Below, piece after piece: positions 54,047-63,172 of a DNA stretch of 64,000 nt. Source of the stretch: Prosthecobacter dejongeii. Lineage in GTDB: Bacteria > Verrucomicrobiota > Verrucomicrobiia > Verrucomicrobiales > Verrucomicrobiaceae. The stretch lies in contig NZ_JACHIF010000009.1 in NCBI RefSeq assembly GCF_014203045.1, forward strand, positions 216,776 to 280,775, written 5' to 3'. Position 1 is the stretch's first letter; the number at the start of each line of letters is the position of its first letter. Below the pieces are notes generated by a model. The model had not been told where the DNA came from. It saw only the letters and a program-made list of their open reading frames with translations, and did not search any database. A program made the position numbers and the translations under genes.

Positions 54047-54847
54047 TTACAGCTTAAACTTGGCGCACTGGCCCATGAAGGCTTTCGGATTTTCCAGAGC
54101 CACGCGCTGGATCATCTCCGCCGTCCAGCCGCGCTGGCGCATGGCCTGCATGGTCTTGGGGACGGCTAGGGGATCACTGATACCCCAGTCGCAGGCGCTG
54201 TTCATCCAGATGCGTTCTGCCTGCCGCTGTTCCAGCATATCAATGGCGCGGTGCGGGGTGCATTTACTCTCTGGGTAAAGCGTGATGCCGGCCCAGAAAC
54301 CATGGTCCAGCACATGATCAATCGTGTGCTCTTCCACATGGTCAATGATCACTCGCTCAGGGTTGATCTTCGGGAAGTTTTTCAGCGCATCCACAATGAG
54401 GCGGGTGCCCTTGAGCTTGTCCTCCAAATGCGGGGTGTGGATGAGCACCAGTTGATCATGATCCTGCGCCACCTGCACATGCTGCTCAAAGATCCGCAGC
54501 TCATTGCGGCTGTTTTTATTCAGGCCGATCTCGCCAATCCCGAGCACGCCAGGCTTATCTAAAAATTGTGGAATCAGGGCGATGACCTCTTCAGCCAATT
54601 TTGTGTCTTCCGCCTCTTTCGGATTGATGCACAGCCAGCAGTAATGCTGGATGCCAAATCTGGCCGCGCGCTTCGGCTCATACTCTGTGATCTGGCGGAA
54701 GTAATCGTAAAATCCATCCGCCGAGGCGCGGTCAAATCCGGCCCAAAAGGCTGGCTCACAGATGGCTTGGCAACCCGCGATGGCCATGCGCTCATAATCA
54801 TCCGTGGTGCGGCTGACCATGTGACCGTGAGGTTCAATGTATTGCAT
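54047..54847 (-). CDS. TatD-family metal-dependent hydrolase, EboB-like
   Basis: A 266-residue TIM-barrel amidohydrolase of the TatD group with the His-x-His metal site near the start (EPHGHMVSRTTDDYERM), GVLGIGEIG, LVLIHTPHLEDKLKGTR, IIDHVEEHT and ACDWGISDPLAVPKTM. This set matches, from memory, the EboB-type hydrolases of ebo clusters rather than ordinary TatD nucleases. The other ebo genes are not nearby, so here it has a different or reduced context. A small conserved gene lies 36 bases upstream on the same strand and likely forms a unit with it. Confidence 0.85.
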   Translation of the reverse strand: MQYIEPHGHMVSRTTDDYERMAIAGCQAICEPAFWAGFDRASADGFYDYFRQITEYEPKRAARFGIQHYCWLCINPKEAEDTKLAEEVIALIPQFLDKPGVLGIGEIGLNKNSRNELRIFEQHVQVAQDHDQLVLIHTPHLEDKLKGTRLIVDALKNFPKINPERVIIDHVEEHTIDHVLDHGFWAGITLYPESKCTPHRAIDMLEQRQAERIWMNSACDWGISDPLAVPKTMQAMRQRGWTAEMIQRVALENPKAFMGQCAKFKL

Positions 54848-54883
54848 TGGAGAAAGTGAGGTAAAGGATGGCCCCGCCCGGGT

Positions 54884-55168
54884 TTAGCCTTGCGCTTTAA
54901 ACGCACCGATAGCCCCCTGCATGGTGGCTTTTTCGATGGGCTCCGAACTCGGATCACTAAAGCTGAGCAGGATCTCCTGCGCCCGAGTGGGTGAATTGAG
55001 CGAGAGTTGCGCGATGGCATTCTTCAAGGCCTGAACACGGAAGTCCCCCTCCTGCCCGCCACGCTGGACGCGGTCCAGAAAGGCAGCGAGGTCAATGAGC
55101 TTGGAGCGAGCATCCATGAAGCCAAGGTCCACAAGGTTCACGGAGGTTGGAGGAGTCCAGGTAGGCAT
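54884..55168 (-). CDS. Small conserved protein encoded with the EboB-like hydrolase
   Basis: A 94-residue soluble protein that I do not recognise by family. It starts PTWTPPTSVNLVDLGFMDAR and is then mostly helical (LIDLAAFLDRVQRGGQEGDF, VQALKNAIAQLSL). The upstream extension would require a TTG start and adds no clear sequence. It lies 36 bases upstream of the TatD/EboB-like gene and probably shares a transcript. A possible role as a partner or regulator of the hydrolase is inference. Confidence 0.7.
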   Translation of the reverse strand: MPTWTPPTSVNLVDLGFMDARSKLIDLAAFLDRVQRGGQEGDFRVQALKNAIAQLSLNSPTRAQEILLSFSDPSSEPIEKATMQGAIGAFKAQG

Positions 55169-55289
55169 GGCGGAAAATAGGCAGGGTTTGGACACTGGCA
55201 AGGGGGTGCATGGGATTCAGCAATTCTCCAAGCCCAGGCTGCACAAAACATCCACTTTACAGGACGATTATCCTAGATACTGACATCTC

Positions 55290-55901
55290 ATGGCTGCAAA
55301 GAAATCTGTCCGCAAAACACCGCCCGCGCACGAGATGCCCCCGGAGGCCATCGGAGAGTTTGTCGGCAGACGGGTGAAAAAACTGCGCACGGACCGCGGC
55401 TGGTCTTTAGAGGAGTTGGCCCAGACCAGTGGTGTGAGTCGGTCCATGCTCAGCGAGATCGAACGCGAACGCGCGAATCCTACCCTGACAGTCACCTTTC
55501 GTATCGCCCGGGCCTTTGGCATGACTTTGCAAGACCTCATCGGCAGCGTGGAAGAAGCCGCCCCAAAGATCCAAGTGATCCGCAGCCGAGATCGCGCCCA
55601 AGTATTCCGCTCAGACAAGCAGTGTGAGATCCGCACCCTCTCCCCGCTGAATCTGGAAAAGGACGTCGAATTTTATGAAGTCACTTTGCGCCCAGGAGGG
55701 GTCCTGCGCAGCCAGCCCCACTTCGAAGGCACGCGCGAATTTTTGACTGTGGAAGAAGGCCTCGTGCGGCTGGAATCCGACGGTGCCACCGAAGATCTGG
55801 GCAAAGGCGACTCGGGCACGTACCCAGCCGATGTACCCCATGCCATCGTCAATGCAGGCCCGGGCGATGCCCTGGTTTTTCTGGTCGTTATTTATCGTTA
55901 G
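55290..55901 (+). CDS. XRE-family regulator with C-terminal cupin domain
   Basis: A 203-residue transcription factor. An N-terminal Lys-rich lead (AAKKSVRKTPP) precedes an HTH of the XRE type at ~25-80 (LRTDRGWSLEELAQTSGVSR, SMLSEIERERANPTLTV), then a cupin domain at ~115-200 (PHFEGTREFLTVEEGLVRLE, GDSGTYPADVPHAIVN), which probably senses a small molecule. Such regulators often control neighbouring catabolic genes; the next gene is a Gfo/Idh/MocA protein starting 19 bases on, a likely target. Confidence 0.93.
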   Translation: MAAKKSVRKTPPAHEMPPEAIGEFVGRRVKKLRTDRGWSLEELAQTSGVSRSMLSEIERERANPTLTVTFRIARAFGMTLQDLIGSVEEAAPKIQVIRSRDRAQVFRSDKQCEIRTLSPLNLEKDVEFYEVTLRPGGVLRSQPHFEGTREFLTVEEGLVRLESDGATEDLGKGDSGTYPADVPHAIVNAGPGDALVFLVVIYR

Positions 55902-55919
55902 ACTTAGCCCAACCTGATC

Positions 55920-57134
55920 ATGATCCCCCACTCAACCTCACGCCGTCAGTTCATCGCCCGTGCCGCTGCGGCCGGTCTTCTCATCACCAATTCACGCGTC
56001 GCCTTTGGTTCACAAGCCAATGCAAAAATACGTCTCGGCGTCATCGGCTGCGGTGGTCGCGGCACCTTCACTACCGAACAGTTTGTGGCGAATGGTGGGT
56101 ATGAAATCGCAGCGGCTGCGGATGCCTTTCAAGACAAGCTGGATGCTTTTGGCGACCTTTACCAAGTGCCGAAGGACAAACGTTTTGTGGGCCTGGATGC
56201 CTACAAGCAGATGCTGGCCAGCGGTGCGGTGGATGCCGTGCATGTCGTGAGCCCATCCTACTTCCACAATGAGCAGGCCGCTGCTGCGGTGGATGCTGGC
56301 AAGCACGTGTTTGTGGCCAAACCCATCGCCATTGATGTGCCAGGCATCCGCACTTTCGAAGAAACCGCCAAGTTGGCGGAGACAAAGGGTCTCACCTTCA
56401 TGGTGGATTTTCAGACTCAAGGGGATGACCTCTACGTCGAAGGCATCAAGCGCGTGAATGAGGGTGCCCTGGGAGATCTGATGTTTGGCGAAGGCTTTCA
56501 CCACATGGGCCGTCTCGCCCGCCAGGCTGAGGATGGCGCGCCCGGCGCACGTCTGCGTAACTGGGTCTTCGACAAAGCCCTCTCGGGCGACATCATCGTA
56601 GAGCAAAACATTCACAGTGTGGATGTGATGGTGCGGCTGATGAATGCCGCCCCGGTGCGCGTTACAGGCCATGGTGGCCGCAAAGGACGTGTGGATGTGG
56701 GTGACTGCTGGGACCACTTTGCCCTCATGTTTGAATTTCCTGGGGACGTACCGTGGACCTACACCTCCCGCCAGTTTGATCCCGGTGGCGTCCCGGGCGG
56801 CATGGTGAATAATCTCATCGGCAGCAAAGGGGCCTTCCTCAGCAAATTCGGTGGTGACATCATGATTCGTGGTGGCAAGGACACCTTCTGGCGCGGAGGT
56901 AAAAACCCGAACATTTACAAAACCGGCACTGATACCAACATCAGCCGCTTTGCTGCCGCCATCCATGGCGGTGACAAGGACATCACCCGCGCCACCGTCC
57001 CCCTGGCCGTGCGCAGCACCCTCACCGCCATTCTGGGCCGGAATGCCGCCTATCAACAGGGCAGCCTGACCTGGGAAGAACTCCAAAAGGATACCGCCAA
57101 ACTGGAAGTGGATACCACCACTCTCTTGAGCTGA
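55920..57134 (+). CDS. Gfo/Idh/MocA family oxidoreductase with Tat signal
   Basis: A 404-residue exported NAD(P)-dependent oxidoreductase. It has a twin-arginine leader (TSRRQFIARAAAAGLLI), the Rossmann motif RLGVIGCGGRGTF, and the EKP box as AKP (HVFVAKPIAIDVPGI). VEQNIHSVDVMVRLMN and SRQFDPGGVPGGMVNNL follow. It is third of its kind in the window and lies next to an XRE-cupin regulator and before an M60-like peptidase gene, from which it is separated by a strong terminator. Confidence 0.92.
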   Translation: MIPHSTSRRQFIARAAAAGLLITNSRVAFGSQANAKIRLGVIGCGGRGTFTTEQFVANGGYEIAAAADAFQDKLDAFGDLYQVPKDKRFVGLDAYKQMLASGAVDAVHVVSPSYFHNEQAAAAVDAGKHVFVAKPIAIDVPGIRTFEETAKLAETKGLTFMVDFQTQGDDLYVEGIKRVNEGALGDLMFGEGFHHMGRLARQAEDGAPGARLRNWVFDKALSGDIIVEQNIHSVDVMVRLMNAAPVRVTGHGGRKGRVDVGDCWDHFALMFEFPGDVPWTYTSRQFDPGGVPGGMVNNLIGSKGAFLSKFGGDIMIRGGKDTFWRGGKNPNIYKTGTDTNISRFAAAIHGGDKDITRATVPLAVRSTLTAILGRNAAYQQGSLTWEELQKDTAKLEVDTTTLLS

Positions 57135-57185
57135 GGTGCGGCCAATAACGGGCCTCAGAAAAAACACATCATCTTCTAATAAACC

Positions 57186-57224
57186 GCACTGGGTTCCGTT
57201 ATACTGGAACCCAGTGCCGTTTTA
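57186..57224 (+). terminator. Terminator of the third Gfo/Idh gene
   Basis: A perfect 12-bp stem (GCACTGGGTTCC / GGAACCCAGTGC) with an 8-base loop and a CGTTTT tail. Confidence 0.8.
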
Positions 57225-57259
57225 TATGCGGCCGCAACAACCCGCCTCATGCAGCCACC

Positions 57260-59476
57260 ATGCGACATCGCCTTCTTTTCTTCGCCCTTGCCATATTGAT
57301 CCCGCTCCAACTCCGAGGCCAGATACCTGCGGAATTGGTCAAAGCGGAACGAGCCAAAATCCTCGCTGGAGTGACCAGCCTGCCTAAAACAGGAGCCCCT
57401 GGCCCCATCGCCATTTGGGGGAATATGGCCTTTCCTCTACTGGCCGCAGCCAGCGGCCGCGAAGCCAATGAACTGGCCGTGGCCGCAGCCGCAGGTTATG
57501 GCAAAGGGCGCATCATCCTCTTTGGTCACAACAGTTACCTAGATGGCAACGCCGGCGGCGATCACGCTCAGTTGATGGAGAATTGCGTGAATTGGGCAGC
57601 GAATAAAACCAAACCACGCATCGGCCTCAAAGGCGTAAACGCAGTGGCATTTTTCGATCAACGGGGATTCAAGGCGGAGAGTTTCAGTGACCTCAACGAA
57701 AAGACTTTGAATGGTTTTGATGTGGTCATCCTCAATGCTCAAAGCATCACCGATCCCGCCCCGGGAGCCGTCGTCGCAGACTGGATCAAAAAAGGCGGCG
57801 GCCTCATTGCCGGCATGACTGGCTGGGCCTTTGGCCAAACCAGTGGGGGCAAAGACCTCGCTGTCTCCCATGGCCTCAATCAAGCCCTCATGCCTGCTGG
57901 CGTGGCCTTCACTGACATGAGCGCCTTTGACTCCCTGAGCACTTTCCAGGCTAGGCCAGACCTTCCGTCTTTGATGAATGCCTCGGAAGCCATTCAGGCC
58001 CTGAAAAAACAAAGCGGTGGCGGTGCAGTCCTGACCCCTGAAGAAGTCAAACAATCCTCCAGCGCCATTCAAGTGGCCCTGGCTGCCCAGCCACCGGATC
58101 GTAGCAATCTCCGCGATGCGGTCACTGCTGCACTGGGCAATACGGGCGCCAACAGCCCCATCCCCACCAAGACGGCACCGCTGACTCAAGAGCAACATGC
58201 CTCTGCACGCATTCGGTTAGGCATGGAGACACGTGTCCTCCGCCTGGCCACCGGGGAAAAGGCGACTCCACACCCAGCCCACGAAGCCTTTCCAGGCAAA
58301 GCCCCTGCGGACGCGCCTAGAATCACTCGTGAGGTGAAGATTGCCCCCGCCATCCCCGGCTGGACCAGCACAGGGCTTTACGCGGCCGCAGGCGAGACCC
58401 TTCAAGTCACCATCCCAGCAGCCATGGCCAACCAAGGCTACGCGGTACGCATCGGCTGCCATTCAGACACGTTGTATCATTTAGACACCTGGTCGCGAGC
58501 ACCCGATATTTGTAAAACGGCCCCTCTGAATACTCCGACCACCCAAACAGCCAGTGCCTTTGGAGGCCTCGTTTACATTGAGGTTCCAAGCCGTGCTGAC
58601 GGGGATGAATCCTTTGTTGTCACCATCCAAGGCGGCATCGCAGCCCCGCTCTTTGTGCTGGGCCAGGATGATGATGCTCAGTGGAACAACGAGATCAAAA
58701 AACGCCCTGCTCCCTGGGCCGAACTGGCCTGTGACAAAATGATTCTCAGCGTGCCTACCGAGGTCGCACGAACCGTCACCACACCGACCCAACTCATGCA
58801 ATTTTGGAAACAAGTGGTGGAGGCCCAAGATGACATCAGCAACCAAACGGCTGAGCGTAAACGCCCCGAACGCATGGTAGCCGATGTGCAAATCAGCGCT
58901 GGCTTCATGCACAGTGGCTACCCCATTATGCTACATGTTCCAGAGGCTTTGGAAATGGTGACCTACAACCGCATCAAATTTCCAGGCTGGGGATATCATC
59001 ACGAAATCGGGCATAACCATCAGCGTGGTCACTTCACGTTTGACGGCACGGGCGAGGTCACCAACAACGTGCTGGGCATGTATGTGTATGAAGCCGTGCT
59101 GAAAAAAGACTGGCTCATCGGCCACACCGCCATCACTCCGGAAAGGCGAAAAGAGAACCTCACTAAAATCAAACAAGCCTCCGATAAATGGGCCACGTGG
59201 AAGAGCGATCCTTTCTTGGCTCTGCATACTTACATTCAGTTAGTCCAGGCCTTTGGTTGGGAAAGCTGGCGCGGGTATCTCTACAGCTTTGCCGATGCCA
59301 AGTTCGGTCCTCTACCCCAGAGCGACGATGATAAGCGCGACCAGTTCCTCGTCCGTTATTCCAAGATCGTAAACCGCAATCTCGGGCCCTTCTTTGACGC
59401 CTGGGGCATCCCCGTAAGTTCCCGAGCCAAAGCCGAAGTCAGCAAGCTGGAAAGCTGGATGCCACCTGAAATGTAA
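57260..59476 (+). CDS. Secreted M60-like (enhancin-type) peptidase
   Basis: A 738-residue exported zinc peptidase. After a signal peptide (RHRLLFFALAILIPLQLRG) the N-terminal ~260 residues resemble a glutamine-amidotransferase-like domain (ILFGHNSYLDGNAGGDHAQL, NGFDVVILNAQSI, VADWIKKGGGLIAGMTGWAF). Residues ~380-720 are an M60-like region with H581-E582-I-G-H585 (YHHEIGHNHQRG), followed by a further glutamate in TGEVTNNV that may be the third zinc ligand. Related enzymes cut glycoproteins such as mucins. This one may act on surface or environmental glycoproteins, which is inference. It follows the Gfo/Idh gene. Confidence 0.9.
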   Translation: MRHRLLFFALAILIPLQLRGQIPAELVKAERAKILAGVTSLPKTGAPGPIAIWGNMAFPLLAAASGREANELAVAAAAGYGKGRIILFGHNSYLDGNAGGDHAQLMENCVNWAANKTKPRIGLKGVNAVAFFDQRGFKAESFSDLNEKTLNGFDVVILNAQSITDPAPGAVVADWIKKGGGLIAGMTGWAFGQTSGGKDLAVSHGLNQALMPAGVAFTDMSAFDSLSTFQARPDLPSLMNASEAIQALKKQSGGGAVLTPEEVKQSSSAIQVALAAQPPDRSNLRDAVTAALGNTGANSPIPTKTAPLTQEQHASARIRLGMETRVLRLATGEKATPHPAHEAFPGKAPADAPRITREVKIAPAIPGWTSTGLYAAAGETLQVTIPAAMANQGYAVRIGCHSDTLYHLDTWSRAPDICKTAPLNTPTTQTASAFGGLVYIEVPSRADGDESFVVTIQGGIAAPLFVLGQDDDAQWNNEIKKRPAPWAELACDKMILSVPTEVARTVTTPTQLMQFWKQVVEAQDDISNQTAERKRPERMVADVQISAGFMHSGYPIMLHVPEALEMVTYNRIKFPGWGYHHEIGHNHQRGHFTFDGTGEVTNNVLGMYVYEAVLKKDWLIGHTAITPERRKENLTKIKQASDKWATWKSDPFLALHTYIQLVQAFGWESWRGYLYSFADAKFGPLPQSDDDKRDQFLVRYSKIVNRNLGPFFDAWGIPVSSRAKAEVSKLESWMPPEM

Positions 59477-59714
59477 GACGCACGACCGAAAACCCCGGGT
59501 GTCTCCATAGATATCCCGGGGGGAAGTGCGGCATGGAATCTTTCAGATGCGTCCAGAACGGGAGGACTGAGGACTGGGTTTGCTTCTCTAAACTTCTGGG
59601 AAGATGGTGGCAAGACTCATGTCCTCGGAGAAGCACTTTTACGCCGAGCGGTGGATTTGGGCCCGAATCAATCGAGGCAGAGCCAGACCAAAGAGGCACA
59701 GATTCGGAGCATGA
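59477..59714. other. Unassigned 238-base region after the M60-like gene
   Basis: With the hairpin that follows, it makes up a 325-base stretch without a recognised gene. A short open frame (about 64 codons on the plus strand, 59533-59727) crosses it but has no leader, start signal or recognised sequence. The DNA is not low-complexity. It might be a dispersed repeat or a decayed gene end. Confidence 0.5.
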
Positions 59715-59749
59715 AAAAGCCCTGTGAGGGGATACCTCACAGGGCTTTT
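59715..59749. terminator. Bidirectional terminator between M60-like gene and ppdK
   Basis: A 15-bp perfect stem (AAAAGCCCTGTGAGG / CCTCACAGGGCTTTT) with a 5-base loop; A and T runs flank it on both sides, so it can work for both convergent genes. Confidence 0.92.
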
Positions 59750-59801
59750 AGTGGCGAATCACTTCACCGTGGTATGTGGGCCTCCAATGAGACCCGCCTA
59801 A

Positions 59802-60017
59802 TTACTTCTTAGCAGCCTTTTTAGCGGCCTTCTTGGCTGGAGCCTTTTTGGCAGGAGCAGCAGCTTTCTTAGCTGGTGCAGCAGCCTTCTTGGCTGGAGC
59901 GGCCTTCTTCGCAGGGGCAGCTTTCTTAGCAGGAGCGGCCTTCTTTGCAGGGGCGGCAGCCTTCTTCGCAGGAGCAGCCTTCTTAGCGGCGGCTTTCTTT
60001 GCAGCTTTCTTAGCCAT
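59802..60017 (-). CDS. Possible independent histone H1-like protein within the ppdK 3' end
   Basis: The 71 residues starting at M949 of the PPDK frame are a histone H1/Hc1-like sequence built from PAKKAA units ([19 protein letters not shown] at the start). Directly before this ATG is AGAGGAA with an 8-base spacing, a better Shine-Dalgarno than almost any other gene in the window shows. So this in-frame start may be used to make a free basic protein, apart from the fused form. The evidence is the sequence only. Confidence 0.45.
   Translation of the reverse strand: MAKKAAKKAAAKKAAPAKKAAAPAKKAAPAKKAAPAKKAAPAKKAAAPAKKAAAPAKKAPAKKAAKKAAKK
59802..60017. repeat. Tandem repeat array encoding Lys/Ala units
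   Basis: About ten imperfect 18-21 base units, each encoding PAKKAA or PAKKAAA, at the 3' end of the ppdK frame. Such arrays expand and contract readily; variants between strains would be expected. Confidence 0.8.
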
Positions 60018-62861
60018 ATTAGTGTTCCTCTTGTTGTTGTTGGTTGCTTTGTTTGTTTGTTTTGCCGCAGGAGCAGCAGCGCTGCCACTACGGACATTCG
60101 TTGGGGCACCTGCCTTAGCGGCGGCGCGCTTTTCCTCGATCGCAGCCTGCGCAGCGGCAAGGCGAGCAACCGGGACACGGAAAGGACTGCAGCTGACATA
60201 GCTAAGACCGACCGAGTGGAAGAATTTCACACTGTCCGGATCACCACCATGCTCACCGCAGATGCCCAGTTTGATGTCTGGGCGCGTGGCGCGGCCTTTC
60301 TCAATGGCGATCTTGACGAGCTGGCCGACGCCGGTTTGGTCGAGGCTAGCAAAGGGGTTCTTCTTGAAGATTTCATTCTCCGTGTATGGAAGCAAGAAAT
60401 TGCCCATGTCGTCACGGCTGATGCCGAGAGCGGTCTGGGTAAGATCGTTGGTGCCAAAGCTGAAGAACTCAGCGGTGTGAGCGATTTCGTCGGCGGTCAG
60501 AGCGCCACGTGGCACTTCGATCATGGTGCCGACGCTGTAGCTCAGCTTCACCTTCTTCTCTTTCTGCACCTGGGCAGCCACGTCATGAACGATGGCGACC
60601 TGGAGATCCAGTTCCTTCTTGAAGCCGACCAGCGGGATCATGACTTCAGGCTTCACCTTGATGCCCTTCTTCTGGACTTCAGCTGCCGCTTCAAAGATGG
60701 CGCGGGCCTGGGTCTCAGTGATTTCTGGGTAGGCGATGCCAAGACGGCAACCGCGGTGGCCCAGCATCGGGTTGAACTCATGAAGAGCGTTCACACGGGA
60801 GACCACTTTCTCCGTGGTGATGCCGAGCTTCTTCGCGAGGTCAGCCTGGGACTTCTCGTCATGAGGAACGAACTCATGAAGAGGTGGGTCGAGCAGACGG
60901 ATGGTAGCTGGCAGGCCTTTGAGAGCTTCAAAGATGCCGATGAAGTCTTCACGCTGGTAAGGAAGGATCTTGGACAGGGCAGCCTTACGGGCTTCCACGG
61001 TTTCAGCCAAGATCATTTCACGGACGGCGTCGATGCGGTCACCTTCAAAGAACATGTGCTCTGTGCGGGTGAGGCCGATGCCCTGAGCACCGAAAGCGAT
61101 CGCATTCTGGGTCTGCTCGGGATTGTCAGCGTTTGTGCGGACCTGCAGGCGAGTCGCCTGGGAGCACCACTTCATGAGCTGGTTGAAGCTCTTGAACTTC
61201 TCCGTGGCCTGAGCGGCCTTGTCGCCACCGATCATGCCGGTGATGATTTCCGAAGGGGCGGTCTTCAACTGGCCTGCATAGACGATACCGCTGGTACCAT
61301 CAATGGAAAGGAATTCGCCTTCGCTGAAGGTCTGGCCTGCAACGGTAACGGTCTTCGCATCATAGTCGATCTCCAGTGCAGCAGCACCGCAGATACAAAC
61401 TTTGCCCATCTGGCGAGCAACGAGAGCCGCGTGGGAGGACACACCACCGCGAGCGGTGAGGATGCCTTCAGCAGCGATCATGCCGCGAAGATCTTCCGGG
61501 CTGGTTTCGTTACGAACAAGGAGGACTTTTTCACCCTTTTGCTCAGCGATGACGGCGCGGTCAGCGTTGAGGTAGATCTTGCCGGAGGCGGCACCAGGGC
61601 CGGCTGGCAGACCGGTGGCGATGGCCTTGGCCTTCTTCACGTCAGCGACGTCGAAGATCGGGGCCAGAAGCTGGTCCAGCTGATCGGCTGGGTTACGCAG
61701 AACTGCGGTTTCCCAATCGATGAGTTTTTCCTTCACCATGTCGATGGAGAACTTCAGAGCGGCAGCAGCGGTACGCTTGCCGTTACGGGTCTGAAGCATG
61801 AACAACTTGCCCTGCTGGATGGTGAACTCCACGTCCTGCACGTCTTTGAAGTGCTTCTCGAGGGTCGCACGGACCTTCAGCAATTCTGCGTAGGACTTTG
61901 GCATCACTTCCTTCAGCTTCAGCACTGGCTCTGGAGTGCGCACGCCGGCGACGACGTCTTCACCCTGAGCATTGATGAGGAACTCACCGTAGAATTCGTC
62001 AGCACCGTTGGCTGGGTTACGGGTGAAGGCCACACCGGAACCGGAGTCATCACCTGTGTTACCATACACCATGGCCTGCACGTTGACGGCGGTACCCCAC
62101 TCGGCAGGGATGCCGTATTTGCGGCGATAAACGATCGCGCGGTCATTCATCCAGGAACCGAACACAGCGCCAGCGGCACCGCGAAGCTGGTCCCAAGGGC
62201 TGTTCGGGAACACTTTACCCGTGCGCTCTTTGACGAGTTCTTTGAACAGGCGGACGAGTTCCTGTTGGTCAGCGGCGGTCAGGTCGCTGTCCACGATGTC
62301 CTTGTGATAAACTTTATGTTTATACTCTTCGATGACGGTCTCGAAAGGCTCATGGTCTTCACCTTCACGCTTCTGCACGCCCAGCACCACGTCACCATAC
62401 ATCTGGATGAAACGGCGATAGCAGTCCCAAGCGAAGCGCTCATTCTTCGTCACGGAAGCGAGCGAGAGAACCGTTTGATCGTTCAGACCGAGGTTCAAAA
62501 TCGTGTCCATCATGCCTGGCATGGAGTCACGTGCACCAGAGCGCACTGCGACGAGGAGTGGCATGCCTTTGGCATCACCAAACTTGGCACCCATGATTTT
62601 CTCCATGGCAGCCACACCCGCTTCCATCTGCTTCTGCAGTTCCACCGGGTAGGTGCGCTTGTGGTCGTAATAGTACGTGCAGACTTCTGTCGTGATCGTG
62701 AATCCGGGAGGCACTGGAAGGCCAATGCGGCTCATCTCTGCGAGGTTTGCACCTTTACCGCCGAGCAGGGGTTTCATGGAGCCATCTCCATCCGCTTTTC
62801 CTGCTCCGAAGGAATAAACGTATTTCACTGCCTTGGTGCCTTTGCTCGCTGTTTTTGCCAT
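59802..62861 (-). CDS. ppdK: Pyruvate, phosphate dikinase with histone H1-like C-terminal tail
   Basis: Interconverts pyruvate and PEP using ATP and phosphate. It has 1019 residues against about 880-910 for the family. The enzyme part (1 to ~910) has the nucleotide-binding domain ([20 protein letters not shown]), the swivel domain with catalytic His477 ([18 protein letters not shown]), and the PEP domain ([35 protein letters not shown]). A linker of ~38 residues ([20 protein letters not shown] onward) then leads to a 71-residue Lys/Ala tail of PAKKAA repeats. The tail may have joined by loss of a stop between ppdK and a histone-like gene. A good promoter lies upstream. Confidence 0.93.
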   Translation of the reverse strand: MAKTASKGTKAVKYVYSFGAGKADGDGSMKPLLGGKGANLAEMSRIGLPVPPGFTITTEVCTYYYDHKRTYPVELQKQMEAGVAAMEKIMGAKFGDAKGMPLLVAVRSGARDSMPGMMDTILNLGLNDQTVLSLASVTKNERFAWDCYRRFIQMYGDVVLGVQKREGEDHEPFETVIEEYKHKVYHKDIVDSDLTAADQQELVRLFKELVKERTGKVFPNSPWDQLRGAAGAVFGSWMNDRAIVYRRKYGIPAEWGTAVNVQAMVYGNTGDDSGSGVAFTRNPANGADEFYGEFLINAQGEDVVAGVRTPEPVLKLKEVMPKSYAELLKVRATLEKHFKDVQDVEFTIQQGKLFMLQTRNGKRTAAAALKFSIDMVKEKLIDWETAVLRNPADQLDQLLAPIFDVADVKKAKAIATGLPAGPGAASGKIYLNADRAVIAEQKGEKVLLVRNETSPEDLRGMIAAEGILTARGGVSSHAALVARQMGKVCICGAAALEIDYDAKTVTVAGQTFSEGEFLSIDGTSGIVYAGQLKTAPSEIITGMIGGDKAAQATEKFKSFNQLMKWCSQATRLQVRTNADNPEQTQNAIAFGAQGIGLTRTEHMFFEGDRIDAVREMILAETVEARKAALSKILPYQREDFIGIFEALKGLPATIRLLDPPLHEFVPHDEKSQADLAKKLGITTEKVVSRVNALHEFNPMLGHRGCRLGIAYPEITETQARAIFEAAAEVQKKGIKVKPEVMIPLVGFKKELDLQVAIVHDVAAQVQKEKKVKLSYSVGTMIEVPRGALTADEIAHTAEFFSFGTNDLTQTALGISRDDMGNFLLPYTENEIFKKNPFASLDQTGVGQLVKIAIEKGRATRPDIKLGICGEHGGDPDSVKFFHSVGLSYVSCSPFRVPVARLAAAQAAIEEKRAAAKAGAPTNVRSGSAAAPAAKQTNKATNNNKRNTNMAKKAAKKAAAKKAAPAKKAAAPAKKAAPAKKAAPAKKAAPAKKAAAPAKKAAAPAKKAPAKKAAKKAAKK

Positions 62862-63172
62862 AGAGGTTGTTGTTATAATCGGGGCTTGTTTGGTTTTGTT
62901 GTTTGAGACTGAGCGCCGATAATTGTCTTTCGATTATAGGATGCAAGCATTAGTTGACAATGAAAAGTTGGCGAGGCATCTCGGACGTGGCCTTTGAGGG
63001 ATGCGGCATAACGCCAAACGTGACACGCCGAAGGCTGCCAAACGTCAACGTTCTGATCATCCCGTATTGACGTTAGGCTCGCTTTTTGATTTAACATAAA
63101 ATCATCTTTCGGAGGTGCTTGCACCTAACTGCAAATGCCCGCCACTGACCCAAACCTCTTCTCTTTGATCCC
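62862..63172. other. 311-base divergent intergenic region
   Basis: No gene is seen. The left part holds the ppdK promoter; the right part contains a TTGACG-type -35 candidate at 63067 for the pseudopilin gene and a small AGGTGC-TT-GCACCT hairpin near 63113-63126. A purine-rich GGAGG lies about 60 bases before the pseudopilin ATG, too far to be its ribosome site. Confidence 0.6.
62933..62960 (-). promoter_or_regulatory. Strong sigma70 promoter of ppdK
   Basis: On the minus strand: TTGTCA, a 16-base spacer and a perfect TATAAT, about 72 bases before the ppdK start. It is the best promoter match in the window. Confidence 0.75.

Noticed and set aside
59802..60017. Repeat array considered as CRISPR
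   Set aside because: The repeats are contiguous, in frame and encode Lys/Ala units; there are no spacers.
60057..62906. A 949-codon open frame on the plus strand, antisense to ppdK
   Set aside because: It mirrors ppdK along its entire length; its protein has no recognised motif, leader or repeat. High-GC codon bias of ppdK explains the lack of stops.
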